Shown here one piece after another: positions 48,446 to 59,510 of a DNA stretch of 64,000 nucleotides (the stretch's first letter is position 1; each line of letters starts with the position of its first letter). This DNA is from Gymnothorax reevesii (lineage: Eukaryota > Chordata > Actinopteri > Anguilliformes > Muraenidae), in the NCBI GenBank assembly GCA_029721435.1, contig CM056580.1, positions 75,045,367 to 75,109,366 on the forward strand, read 5' to 3'. Under the pieces are notes generated by a model. It was not told the origin of the DNA, ran no database searches, and saw only the letters and a list, made by a program, of their open reading frames with translations. A program made the translations under genes and the position numbers.

Positions 48446-50024
48446 AATGACTGTATGGAACCACATAAGAACACATTAAGTCCATAATTAATCCCCCAAG
48501 GTGCACAAATGGATCGTCACAATTTCATCCATTGGTCCGTCTGCTCCTTCCCCAAATTGATCTCATATTGAAGTGTTACGTTTTTACCGAAGCTTCCATC
48601 TCGGATACTGTGGCCGGCTGCTTTTCGTCACTGCATCTAAGTTAGAAAGAGAAGAGCAATTAAAATGTAAATGTAAAACCCAAAGCCATGTTTTTCCAGG
48701 TGCAATTTATACACTTGAAGAACACAGGGGAAAAACAATCATATCTGAGCCGAAGAGAATTTTATCAGCCCATCTGTTATTTATCTCAGCCGTTTTAAAT
48801 TTTGGCCTTCGTTTTACAAAATCTATAATAATGCGATGTAGATCGTTATACCCCAGTACTCTTCATTTAAGTGTTTATTTATTCGTTTAATTGGGAATCA
48901 ATTTCCTCCAAATCAAGGTTTCACATTTAATGGTACCCCAAAACATTATGGCAAATTTAATCCACCTTGGGCCCGATGATATCAGTTTTATTTATTCCTA
49001 ACTGCATTCTGTTTTGTTCCCAAGTTCCGTGTTCTCCCATTCCAATTTTTCTGAATTCTGTGATTTGCGATTTAAAGTCCGGGTAGACAGAAATCAGAGA
49101 TTTGCTTCTAAATACATTATGCATGCTATCATTGAGCCACTTTCAGACACATTTTCAGCATTTTGAGATCCAGTAGAAGAGCCACTGTAGCTCAAATTGC
49201 AGGAAAAGTTCAAGCTGGTTTTGAAAATGGCTCAATTCTCATTTGAAGATCAGATTTCTGTGCCCTCAGATCCCTGGGAACATCAGATCTGAGTCACATT
49301 AAGGCAAAAAATCTCACTTGAGCCACTTAGGCCCAACAATGTGAATGTTGCGAGAGAGAAGAAATGACCCAGACGCTACATATATAGAACATGGGTTGAA
49401 CCTGGGTTTAAGCCCAGAAATGTGGCACTGAAATCTATGTTGCGATTCGATCCGGTTTTTGGTCTAATGGAAACCAGTGGTATATTGACAAAGGGTTTCA
49501 GTAACTGAACCTAATTCCTTGGCAGTTTCAAAGCAGCAGTCCTCCTCCAGCTCTGCTCCCTGAGTGAAAGTTGCATAATGTTTTGGGCTGAGAGACGCAC
49601 TAGCTAGAGTGCTCTAAGCCCCCATTTGTCAATGTTTCCAAAGAAACAGGCATGAAAGATAAAATTAGAAGTGAAATCAGATTATCTGTCAACCAAAATC
49701 ACCGCCACTCCTCTCTTCATCACTATATTGCGTTTCCAATGGTTTCCTCAGCGCAATCTCTGCCCGAAGAATGGTACACTGCACTCTGGCTCAGTGGTAA
49801 CAAAAAGTAAAAACAAGCTGGCCACGAGGCCCACGGGCTCCCGTCACCAAAATAAACACGTACCCTGGGACGTTAAAGGAAGTTAATTCTGTTCAACGTG
49901 AAAGTGGATATTTTGAAAAAGATGGCAAGGAACTGGATCCATAAAATTTGATCATCAGGTTAAAGAGAATGCTGCAAAACACCACAGTGAACAATTTTGA
50001 GCTTCTAAATCAACTTTGAAAAAA
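48446..50024. other. Interior of the 5-kb inverted-repeat element, unassigned
   Basis: AT-rich sequence with no recognised coding region. Open frames are short and lack domains. Confidence 0.35.
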
Positions 50025-50235
50025 ATTGGTGATGTATCAATATTTGACCTGCTAATTGCAAGGTCAAATAAGAGGTCAAGATCACTGATATTGAAAGGAA
50101 ACTAGCTCATAATCTAGTCTTTTTATATGCAGAACATGGGGTCTGTAATCCATTATCTTCTTGAGTTATCGAGTTAACGCCACTTTTTGGACAGACAGAC
50201 ACACACATGCACGCACGGACAGGGTGTATTCCTAT
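50025..50235. repeat. LINE 3'-tail-like repeat
   Basis: Contains AACTAGCTCATAATCTAGTC, then CATGGGGTCTGTAATCC, GAGTTATCGAGTTAACGCCA and TTTTTGGACAGACAGACACA. I recognise this order as a common fish retroelement tail. No upstream coding portion. Confidence 0.5.
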
Positions 50236-50964
50236 GTCTCCTTTCGCCAGAGGCGACGGGAGACAATGAGACAGCCAGCCCGCTTCACAACACATGCAAC
50301 AGTGTGGGTTTCACATGGAGAAGAACACAAATAATGATTGTGTTTCAGTGCCCATTCACTATGACTATGGAAACATGAATTCAAAATTATATTGTTTGAT
50401 ATTGTGCAGTTGCAAAGCAGCCCAGGCATTTCCCTCAATGAATGCTAACCTGCCTTGCAGAGCAGGATGGGATGTGCTGTATCTGTGCTGCATTGTGGAG
50501 GTAGTGTTATAAAGTGGGTATGTATTGCTGCCACTTAAACTGGTTCCTTTGTATTTATCTACCTGAGTCCCACTACCTGAGCATGTGCACCTGAGTGTTC
50601 TGGAACCATGACCAAGATTAATTATTGAACTTTCGCTGAACCCAAGGTTTGGGAGGCTCACATGTGGTCTTCAAGCGTCCCTGGAGGCTTAAAATTAATT
50701 TACACTATGACGTAATGGTAAACTTGTTACCAAGGGTGGAGGGTTGCTATATAACAATGAACCAATCAGAATTAATAATGTTGGATAAGGTGGGATGAGC
50801 AACATTTAATCCTACCTAGAGGGACATGCCAAAAGGGTAATTAATACGAGGGTTCGGATGGTCAGTAGTCAGTCTGTGTCGAGTGATTGAAGAATGAATG
50901 CTATGTGGTTTGTGCAGACCAGTGTTGCCCACAGTGGGCTCTCAGGGGCATGTTTGCTGGGACA

Positions 50965-51134
50965 GAATCAAACTTTAATTCATGCACATCTCAGATATGC
51001 CCAGTATCATTGGTGTTATTGACGTCATGAGACCCATATTCGGATTATTTCTCCAACCCAAAATGAAGAGTTATTTGTAAATGGAAAAAAGTTAAATCCA
51101 TCAACACCCAGATAGTTTTTGATGCCGAATACAA
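50965..51134 (+). pseudogene. Harbinger transposase, catalytic part (fragment)
   Basis: After the 5-kb insertion the reading resumes as FMHISDMPSIIGVID (first catalytic Asp; the expected following Gly-Thr-His is changed), then a deletion/frameshift, then NEELFVNGKK and KSINTQIVFDAEYN (second catalytic Asp in FDAEYN). It ends abruptly at TGTTATGATTCTGCC. The C-terminal Glu region is absent. Order and spacing match HARBI1-type proteins. Confidence 0.72.
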
Positions 51135-51600
51135 TTGTTATGATTCTGCCTTGTTCTGTTCATGTTTTGCCATGTCTTGATCCATGCCATATTTTGTTCC
51201 TGTTTATTCCTGCATATTCTCCCATAGTCCATCCCCTCAGTTATATTCCGGTCCATGTTTTTTCTCATACCATGCATTGCACTTTGTCTCCCCTTGTCTG
51301 GTCTTTTGTCATGTGATCGCTCACTGCCCCAGTATTGTATGCCACACTTTTGGGTGATTTCATGGTTTCTGGGATTTCAATCATTCCTTCCTATCTCGTT
51401 TACTTCCTTCACCTTGCTATAATAAGTTCATCTTGATCCAGTAGCCATTGAAGCTGGAGGAAGCTCTGGAGCTGCTGGAAGAAACTCTCCCAGCCTCTCC
51501 AAGGAACAAGGAACTCTGAGAGCCACATCATTACTCAGGCAACCTTTTGTGACAGCATCCGTGCTTTATTTTTTTCTGTGCATAATTATTTAATTATCCT
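51135..51600 (+). mobile_element. Possible gypsy-type LTR fragment
   Basis: Starts TGTTATGATTCTGCC exactly where the Harbinger transposase stops, followed by a CT-rich block full of CATGTTTTGCCATGTC-like words. The start resembles the minus-strand start of the solo LTR at 55591-56609 (TGTTGTGATTCTGCC). The right end and target duplication were not found. Confidence 0.4.
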
Positions 51601-52140
51601 TAGGCCTCAAAACCTAGTAAATAACCTCAAGGACACCAAAAATTTGCAAGCTTTAAGACCTGGAATGAAAAATAGCACTAACCTGTGGCAACTTAAGTTT
51701 TGGTGTGAAGTCTGAGAATGAGAACAATACATAATACTGCAATTAGTATTATCACTGAATAAGTGTTGCTATTTCAGCTCAACCTTGTCAAGAAATAATG
51801 ATGGGGCTCTGGACCAATATATTTGCTAAGAGTGAATTGCCTGACATCTCTGCCCCCTGTTTAAATGATAATAGAATGAATAACCCGGAGCAGACACAGG
51901 CCAACCTCTGCTACACAACTATTATTCTTTTTGAATCATTTCATGATATTTTGCCAGTTGTTGGAGTGCTGCTGGGTCAATTGTGCTTCCTGCTTGACTT
52001 TTCTGGTTTTCTTGGCTCAGCTATTAAAAGACCCAAAGACATAATAGATAGAATTCCACCAACTAGACACATGCTGTTGGTGAATGACAGCAGGATATTG
52101 GTATATCCCAAAAACAAGAACATTCTCCTCATGGCATAAA
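51601..52140. other. Unassigned stretch left of the 142-bp array
   Basis: One 113-codon open frame (51798-52139) without recognisable domain. Nothing else seen. Confidence 0.3.
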
Positions 52141-54030
52141 TCGTATTTTGGCCTAGTGGTGGCCTTACAGGAAAGGGTATAGGGTCCAGAAAATCAGCAG
52201 GGAACTCTTTAGTACTCCGAGAATCTTCACAGCAAATTTTGCCCAATTCCCATAAGAACTGTTTGCCTAATTACATTTTTTAAAAAGTGAAGTTTGGCCA
52301 GAGGGTGGTGCTACAGGAGGGGCCATAGAGTCACCAGAATGATAGGACTGCTTCCCCATGCACTAACATGTTCACAATAAAGTTGATCTGATTCACATTA
52401 GAACAGTTAGACTTATTGCACTTGGAAATGTAGTTTCACCAAATGCTGGCATCACTATAAAAATAATAGAGCCGTCTAAATCAATGAGGTTCCACCTCTA
52501 CACACCAGGAATATTGACAATAGATTTCTCAGGATTCCCATTTAAACTGTTTGAGCTATTGCAGTTTTAAAAGGGAAAAGTTTTGTGTGGTGGTCATGTT
52601 ACATGGAAGATGCTAGAGTCACCAACATCACCACTGATTCACCAGTTATAATAACGGAAGGTTTGACAGGATTCCTATCAAAATTGTCTGAGACTGAGTG
52701 ATTACATTTTGAAATACTTAATTTGTCTGGTTCATGGTGCTATGAAGAACATATTGAGGCACCACAATCAACACTTCCTAGTTTTATGCACCAGCAGTGT
52801 TAAAAGCAGATATAACATGATTCCCATTAACGCTGTTCAAGCTACCATAGTTTGTAAAAATAAAAACTTTGGCTTGGTGGTGGCACAACAGCAAAGGTCA
52901 TAGTGTGACTAATATCATGAACACCCATTCTGTAAGTACCAGAAGAAAAAAAATCATTATCCCGATGAAAATTGTCTGGGGTATTGCATTTGAAAATGTG
53001 GATGCACAAAATAGGAAACATTACACAGCCACCACAATTAATAACTTCCTCCTCAATGTACCAGGAATGTTGAAATCAGATTTCACATGATTATCATTAG
53101 TCTTGGAGTTATTGGTAACAATTTACAAAAAGGATACATTAATTAACATTAGCTCATGTACTAAGAAGCATTAATTATTTGTTAATTAACAATAAACTAA
53201 TGAATCTACTAATGATTTACTAGTGGTGTTCATGTTAAATAAGGTATTACTTTATACATTATTGAATAGTTTGATAGTTTGAGGTGTTACTTAAGGGATA
53301 CTTAAGGGATGTTTTCAACTTCATCGTACGCATGTCAAAGAGCATTCATAAATGATAAGTTAAGGTTACCTAATGCTTATTTAGCTCTCTGATACATTAG
53401 TAAAATGTAAGTAAATTGGTAGTTCATGCTTATTATTGCATTAACTAATGTACCCTTATTGTAAAGTGTTACTGAGTTATTGCAAATTTAAAAAATTAAA
53501 AGCTTTGCCTGGGGTGGTGGTGCTGCAGCAAAGGTCCTGGGGAGACCAACACCAATAATTGCCCTTTATTATGCACCAGAATTATGATAAGTGTGACTTC
53601 ATCCTTAGCAAAACTGTATGAGATAACATTTGTTAATGTGAAGTTTGACCTAATGGTGGCGCAAGAGGAAAGGCTGTAGGGTTGCAGAAAAACCACAGGA
53701 ATAATTCTTAATGTACCAGCAATAAACACAATAAATTTCAACTGATTTCCATTCAAACTATAAAATTACTGCAATTTTTATAAATTAAACGTTTAGCCTG
53801 GTGGTGGAAAAACAGTAAAGGTCACCAACTTCAGCAACAAGCCTTTTCTCTGGACCAGAAACAATTACAAAAAAGAATAACTTGATTCCCATCAAAACTT
53901 TTTGTATTGGAAAAGTATAATACCTTTGACTTGGTGATGGTGCTACAGGAAAGGTTGAAGGGTTACACAAACAACAGGGTTTGTCTTATGCACCTGGAAT
54001 GAACACAATACGTTTCCTGTGGTTCTCATG
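52141..54030. repeat. Diverged tandem array of a ~142-bp unit (about 11 copies)
   Basis: The block TTGGCCTGGTGGTGG(C/T)GCTACAGGAAAGGTCAT recurs, in degraded form, at about 52151, 52296, 52437, 52584, 52725, 52871, 52998, 53506, 53647, 53796 and 53928. Spacings are 127-149 bp once the 360-bp miniature at 53114-53473 is removed. Each unit continues through ACCAGNAATGTT, GATTCCCATCAAAACTGT and GAGTTATTGCA. The single unit is a very common dispersed fish repeat; here it is an old head-to-tail array. Short open frames are incidental. Confidence 0.8.
53114..53473. mobile_element. MITE inserted in the 142-bp array (GGTAACAATTTAC ends)
   Basis: 360 bp with inverted ends: left GGTAACAATTTACAAAAAGG, right complement AGTAACACTTTACAATAAGG. 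The host-array word GAGTTATT (or GAGTTATTG) is duplicated at 53106-53113 and 53474-53481, an 8-9-bp target duplication suggesting hAT or MULE. Removing the element restores the array's GAGTTATTGCA. No coding capacity. Confidence 0.85.
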
Positions 54031-54651
54031 AAAGCTGTCATGTTACTGTCATATTTGACTGTACACAGCCAGAACTATCTTTATACTATACTGTTACCCA
54101 CAACCCATAAAATACAATTCACCATTGTGACCGACATAATCTTGGTGCCCTGGCGGTCATGTGAGTGTGCAGCACACAACATGGTTATCATCACAAAATC
54201 GTTACAACACTATATTCTGCTACGAGAAGAGCATGTTATGTTTTATATATCCAAATGTAATAACAGTGCACTTCCAGAGAATCCCACCCTCACTTGACAC
54301 ACTGCCAGGCTATCAGTCCAGTGTGCAGTGCAAAGTTGACGTCACATATCAGCTAAACTAGCGGCCTTTTGTCACACTAATTATTGCTTTCCCATTACTG
54401 AAGGAAAGACAACAAGGGAATAGAAAGTCACATTTACATATACTGCATAAGCAACCATTCCTTGCTTCACTGAGTTCCAAAATTGCCTTTTAAATCAAGT
54501 AAAGCTATTTAAATGTTCCCTTTCTTAATTATTTGCGAACAGAAATGTGTACAAAAGAACTTACCACTTGATTAATGCCTACAAAAGTAATTGACTACTT
54601 TGGATGATATATTTGTAAACTCCTCTGAAATAAAAAAAATATATAAATATG
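54031..54651. other. Unassigned stretch between the array and the Tc1 element
   Basis: AT-rich, no recognised gene or element. Confidence 0.35.
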
Positions 54652-54902
54652 CAAACCCCAATTCCAATGAAGTTGGGACGTTGTGTAAAACGTGAATGAA
54701 AACAGAATACAATGATTTGCAAATCCTTTTCAACCTATATTCAATTGACTACACAACAAAGACAAGATATTTAATGTTCAAACTGATAAACGTAATTATT
54801 TTTGGGAAATATTCACTCATTTTGAATTTGATGCCTGCAACGCGTTCCAAAAAGGCTGGAACACGAGCATGTTTACCACTGTGTTACATCACCTTTCCTT
54901 TT

Positions 54903-56913
54903 AGCAACACTCAATGAGCTTTTGGGAACTGAGGACACTAATTATAGAGGCTTTGTAGGTGGAATTCTTTCCCATTCTCGCTTGATGTATGACATCAGTT
55001 GCTCAACAGTCCGGGGTGTCCATTGTCGTATTTTGTGCTTCATAATGCGCCACACATTTTCAATGGGAGACAGGTCTGGACTGCAGGCAGGCAAGCCTAT
55101 TACCCGCATCTTTTACTACGAAGCCAAGCTCTAATAACACTTGGAGAGTGTGGCTTGGCATTGTCTTGCTGAAATTAGCAGGGGACGTCCCTGAAAAAAA
55201 CATCACTTGGATGGCAGCATATGTTGCTCCAAAACCTGTGTGTACCTTTCAGCATTAATGGTGTACACTGATGTATATGTTACCCATGCCATGGGCACTA
55301 AGACATGCCCATACAATCACTGATGCTGGCATGTGAACTGTACACTAATTACAGTCTGGATGGTCCTTTTTCTCTTTAGCCCAGAGTATGTGATGTCCAT
55401 GATTTCCAAAAACAATTTGAAATGTGGACTCATCAGACCTCAGCACACTTTTCCACTTTGCATCAGTCCATCACAGATGACTTCAGGCCCAGAGAAGCCA
55501 GCAGCATTTCTAGGTGTTGTTGATATATGGCTTTCGCTTTAGATGGTAGAGTTTTAACTTGCACTCGTAGATGTTAGGATGAACTGTGTTTGTAAGAAGA
55601 GGTCCGAGGAACACCAGGTGCAGGATCCAGAAGTGTTTATTGAAACACAAAACACTAAGGGAAAAGTGGCAGACACGCCAAAAACAAAACACCGTGCACA
55701 AGCACTGAAAAATGGAAGAACTAAGGTACTCTGCCAAAGGCAGGGGTAAACAGAAATACACTCTCCAAGAGAGGATAAACTAAGAAAACAAAAACTGGAC
55801 CTAACTAAACTGACGGACACACTGGGAGAGTTATACACGGGGCAGACAAGACTAAAGCGCAGGAAACAGAAAGACTCGGGAATCATACACGGGAGACACT
55901 CAGAATGCACAAGGAGCTGAGACTTCACGATGTAGACAAATACGAGGAACCGTCTGACAATCGCGTGGAAAACTGGAGCTTATATCATCACGAGAGGAGG
56001 CGGGGACTCGGAATGCAATAACACTGAAACAGAAACACATGGGATTAATAAACAATCACACGAGGACCGCGTTAACAATAATGGCTCGAGACAAGACGCT
56101 GAGACGAGCAATCAAGCTAGACAGTTTAGATAAGTCAATCTAAACGTGACGAGGAAAAAGCACCACAAGAAAAGCGAAAGGAAAGCACAGGGTTTTAAAT
56201 GCAGTTAATCAGAAAGCTCAGATTGAAATCACAAAAGCCAGAAACACATACGTTCACTAAATGAGTTAATCAAGGTTAATACTACGTGACAAAATATTTA
56301 CAATCAATTAATAAGTGCTGGTTAGTACGTGTTAGTAATATCCTATCAGAGAATGCATTCACTCAGTTTTGCGAGACCCAGAATTAAAGACAGCTGGAAG
56401 CAATGAATGAAATACCAATGCCAACCCGAAAGTAGAAACGTGATTGGACGACGAGACAGGCACGCTGAAGGCAATCACGCAACACCACTGGAAACAGATT
56501 GGGAGCGATTGTCAGACGGCTGAGCTGAGAGCTGGAAATACACGAGACGAAAGTAAATCACAAGCACAAATAAGCACGGGACAACACCCGAAAGGGCAGA
56601 ATCACAACAGTGTTAACTGACAATGGTCTTCCAAAGTGTTCCTGAGCCCAAGTAGTAATATCCTTTACAGAATGTCGCTTCTTAATGCAGTGTCACTTGA
56701 GGGACCGACAGTCACGGGCATTCAATGTTGGTTTTCGTCCTTGCCGCTTACGTGTAGAGGTTTCTCCTGATTCTCTGAATCTTTTGATGACATTATGGAC
56801 TGTAGATGATGAAATCCTAAAACTCCTTGAAATTGCATGTTGAGAAATGTTTTTCTTAAACTGTTGGGCTATTTGGGACATAGTTGTTCACAAAGTGGTG
56901 AACCTCGCCCCAT
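54903..56913 (-). pseudogene. Tc1 transposase pseudogene interrupted by an LTR
   Basis: The minus strand starts MGRGSPL at 56913, with a frameshift nearby, then SQHAISRSFRISSSTVHNVI and RQGRKPTLNARD, and reaches WAQEHFG...LSVNT, where the LTR 55591-56609 is inserted. It resumes VHPNIYECKLKLYHLKRKPY. The first catalytic motif keeps Asp (SDESTFQ near 55425), unlike copy A. The distal part (to about 54905) has SPIENVW-type and KHKIRQW-type remnants. Several stops. Confidence 0.82.
55591..56609 (-). mobile_element. Solo LTR with 5-bp target duplication
   Basis: 1019 bp starting TGTAAGAAGAGG and ending CACAACA (TG...CA on both strands), flanked by GTGTT at 55586-55590 and 56610-56614; removal restores the Tc1 transposase frame. 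On the minus strand the LTR begins TGTTGTGATTCTGCC, has a TATA-like GATATAAGC (complement near 55980) and an AATAAA (complement at about 55638) close to its end, so transcription ran leftward. No internal region remains: the element was reduced by LTR-LTR recombination. Gypsy-type by general form; family not established. Confidence 0.92.
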
Positions 56914-57286
56914 CCTTGCTTGTGAACGCCTGAGCCTTTTGGGGATGATCTTTTTACACCTAATAATGACCCTCACCTGTTTTCAATTGACCTGTTCACC
57001 TGTGGAATGTTCCAAACAGGTGTTTTTTTGAACATTCCTCAAGTTTCCGAGTCTTTTGTTGCCTTTGTTCCCGCTTTTTTGCAAAGTATTGCAGGTACAA
57101 GTACTAAATTCAAAATATATTTCCAAAAAAAAAAAAAAAACAATAAAGTTTATCAATTTGAATATCTTGTCTTTGTATTGCGCTCAATTGAATATAGGTC
57201 AAAAAAGATTTGTAAATCATTGTTTTCCGTTTTTATTCACGTTTTACAAAACCACAACGTCCTAACTTCATTAGAATTTGGGTTTG

Positions 57287-58080
57287 CAAATACTGTGCAA
57301 AACCACTCAAATTATTGATGCCACTCAAATTTGTCAGAGCCGCAGGTAGGTAATAGCAGCACAACATTTTTCAGTTGGTGGGTTGGCATAAGTCCCACCA
57401 GTGGAAATACTATACTAGGCCTACATTGGAAAACTTGATTGTTGAGGGCAATGTATATAGTTCTTATGTTATGCATTGATATGGGCTATTAGTTGTTTGT
57501 TAAACATACATGTGATCATATTAAGCTGGCACATTGAACAATTTTGGCCAGACATTTCTGACACTGTTTATCTCCCATCAGAAGCTATGATTTATGAACT
57601 CAACTGCCTGTGAATGCGACATTGTCCCAGTGAAGAAGGTTATATTTGGCTACTTAATGGCATTATTCTCACTAGGTATTTTGGTAAATTTTCTCTGAAG
57701 TAGCTGACCCACAGGGTCTAACAAAACCACGTATTATCTGGTTCTCATTGTAACCCTTAGTTTTGGGGATATTATGTTCTTGCCCTGACTTCCACTGCAA
57801 CAGTTTTTAAAGTTGGTAATCCATTTTTCGCAGGTAGTTAGATATGATAGAGCAGAAGAACTGAATACATTTTGTCAAATTTTTGATGACACTGTTATTA
57901 TTCCTTCAAAGGACATTCCTTTGCTGCCAGGGGCAAGAGTGTAGGCCTTTTTTTGGAGAGGGTAGTCAGCACTGACTTTTATTAGGCCATTTGTCTGAAT
58001 TTTGTACTGTTTTTAGTTCAAACAAATCATTGCATTAATAAATAACCATCGATTAATATGTAAAATATCTAAGAATTGAT
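57287..58080. other. Unassigned stretch between Tc1 and gypsy remnants
   Basis: No 5' LTR, primer-binding site or gag sequence recognised here, although the gypsy coding sequence begins directly after. No gene seen. Confidence 0.4.
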
Positions 58081-58450
58081 GAGGATGAGGACAAGGCAGT
58101 GTCTATACTGTGGTACCGCAGGACACCTAGTGGCCACCTGTCCCGTGCGGCCCAAAGACTGGGCTCGTCAGTAGCAGTGGGGGAACTGATGAGCCAAATT
58201 CCTACCCCTGCAGCTGGCACAGACCATCCACGGCTTCTGGTTCCAGCTTCTGTCTCATCGGGACGAACGGAACTTCCTGTACCTGCCCTGATTGACTCTG
58301 GGGCTGAGGACAACCTAATGGATGTGGACTTGGCCCAGAACCTGGGCTGTCCTCTGGACAATCTATCTAAACCTATTCCAGCCATAGCGTTAGATGGTAA
58401 CGCTACTAGTGCTGGGTCATCCCTGGCTAAGGTTACACAACCCGCACATT
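58081..58450 (+). pseudogene. gypsy gag C-terminus (CCHC) and protease remnant
   Basis: 58085-58170 reads a CCHC zinc knuckle ([14 protein letters not shown]). A frame change near 58170 leads to the protease part: the aspartic protease signature LIDSGAEDNLMD near 58289, followed by LDG at about 58395. The next residues (SSLAK...) do not fit; sequence equivalent to the start of the protease-RT linker has been lost. The gag-to-protease frame change may be the natural frameshift or damage; this cannot be told from one copy. Confidence 0.78.
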
Positions 58451-59510
58451 GACTGGTCAGCTGCGTCCATAGTAGGTTGGAGTACTCACTGTCATGCTCT
58501 TTGTCTTCGTTCTGCAGTTCCCTCCTCCACCCAGAGCTTCCTCCCAGAAACTTCTGAGTCATCTACTGACCTGTCCTCCGTCCCACCTGAATACCACAAC
58601 CTCAAAAAGGTTTTTAGCAAGTCTTGAGCCTTGTCCCTTCCGCCTCACCGTCCCAATGACTGTTCTATTGACCTGCTGCCAGGGGCTCTCTTGCCCACCA
58701 GCCGCCTCTATAATCTCTCCAAACCTGAGCGGTAGGCTATGGAGAAATATATCACTGAATCTCTGGCAGCTGGAATAATACTCCCGTCTTTTTTATCTCT
58801 AGGGGCAGGGTTCTTCTTTTTTGAAAAGACAGATAAGTCTCCATGCCACTGCATCGACTTCCGAGGACTTAATAACATCACGGTCAAAAACAAATACCTA
58901 TTACCCCTTCTCAATTCTGCCTTTGAAACGCTCCATGGTGCCAGGATTTTCACTAAACTGGACCTCAGAACTGCCTACCATCTTGTTCGGATTAAAGAGG
59001 GAGATGAGTGGAAGATTGGTTTTAATACCCCACTAGGGCACATTGAATATCTGGTGATGCCTTTTGGCTTGACCAATGCTCCGGCAGTTTTTTAGAATCT
59101 GATCAATGACATTCTTCGTGATTTCCTTAATCACTTTGTTTTTGTCCATCTAGATGATATTCAAATTTTTTCTTGGTCGCTCAATGAGCATGTGGTCCAT
59201 GTCTGACAGGTACTGTCACGCCTGTTAGAAAATAAATTGTTTGTGAAATCTGAGGAATGTGAATTTCATACTGAAACTGTCCCCTTCTTTGGGTACATAA
59301 TCCAGAGTGGACGCATCATGGCTGACCCAGGAAAGGTTCAGGCGGTTGAGGAGTGGCCGGTACCATCATCCAAGAGGGGATTACAGCGGTTCCTCGGCTT
59401 TGCAAACTTTTATAGGCGTTTCATCAGGGACTACAGTAAGATTGCCTTGCCTCTCACCCAGCTCAGTTCTGTTAAAAGGAAGTTCAAGTTGGTCAGAGGA
59501 GGCTGACAAG
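58400..59510 (+). pseudogene. gypsy protease-RT linker and reverse transcriptase
   Basis: LVLGHPWLRLHNPHIDWSA (58404 onward) is the linker before RT. After a frame change, RT runs from [17 protein letters not shown] (58739) through [25 protein letters not shown] and [12 protein letters not shown]. Catalytic LDDI lies near 59150, preceded by His where Tyr is usual (VHLDDI). In-frame stops at 59093-59095 (TAG) and 59203-59205 (TGA), each one base from a sense codon. The thumb/connection reads [18 protein letters not shown] and [15 protein letters not shown]. Confidence 0.88.

Larger units (their letters stand above)
45917..50961. mobile_element. 5-kb inverted-repeat element with GGGCCC subterminal repeats and internal minisatellite
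   Basis: Left end CCCCAGCAAACATGCCCTTT and right end complement CCCAGCAAACATGCCCCTGA, followed on both sides by a CACTG(C/T)GGGCA-like subterminal word. It interrupts a Harbinger transposase whose coding resumes at 50965. Flanking ACA (45914-45916, 50962-50964) may be a 3-bp target duplication. Inside are a GC-rich repeat block, LINE-tail-like repeats and the 76-bp minisatellite. No transposase was recognised, so it is non-autonomous. Subterminal repeats plus 3-bp duplication would suit a CACTA-like element, but that is unproven. Confidence 0.6.
42375..51134 (+). mobile_element. Harbinger/PIF transposon remnant, enlarged by nested insertions
   Basis: The left end GGGCCCGTATTCACAAAAC is a Harbinger-type terminus. 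Internal host sequence resumes at 45403 with TAAACTCTTT and the word CTAAATCTAGGACTCC... typical of these elements. A Harbinger transposase is readable at about 45575-45916, is cut by the 5-kb element 45917-50961, and resumes at 50965-51134, where sequence resembling a gypsy LTR start (TGTTATGATTCTGCC) replaces it. The right terminus was not found. The left arm also holds the element 42444-45402. Assignment rests on the transposase domains. Confidence 0.72.
54652..57286 (-). mobile_element. Tc1 transposon split by a solo LTR (CAAAACCC family, copy B)
   Basis: Ends CAAACCCCAATTCCAATGAA and complement CAAACCCAAATTCTAATGAA, with long inverted repeats sharing CAATGATTTGCAAATCCTTT-like words with the copy at 42566-44165. 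Without the 1019-bp LTR and its 5-bp duplication the element is about 1.61 kb. Flanking TA dinucleotides are no longer intact. The transposase is on the minus strand, opposite to copy A. Confidence 0.88.

Noticed and set aside
47512..48450. Possible CRISPR-like or coding array
   Set aside because: The units are contiguous 76-bp copies without unique spacers and the period is not a multiple of three. It is a minisatellite in a fish genome.
51798..52139. 113-codon open frame left of the tandem array
   Set aside because: No domain, no splice partners, and it ends in the repeat array; probably chance.
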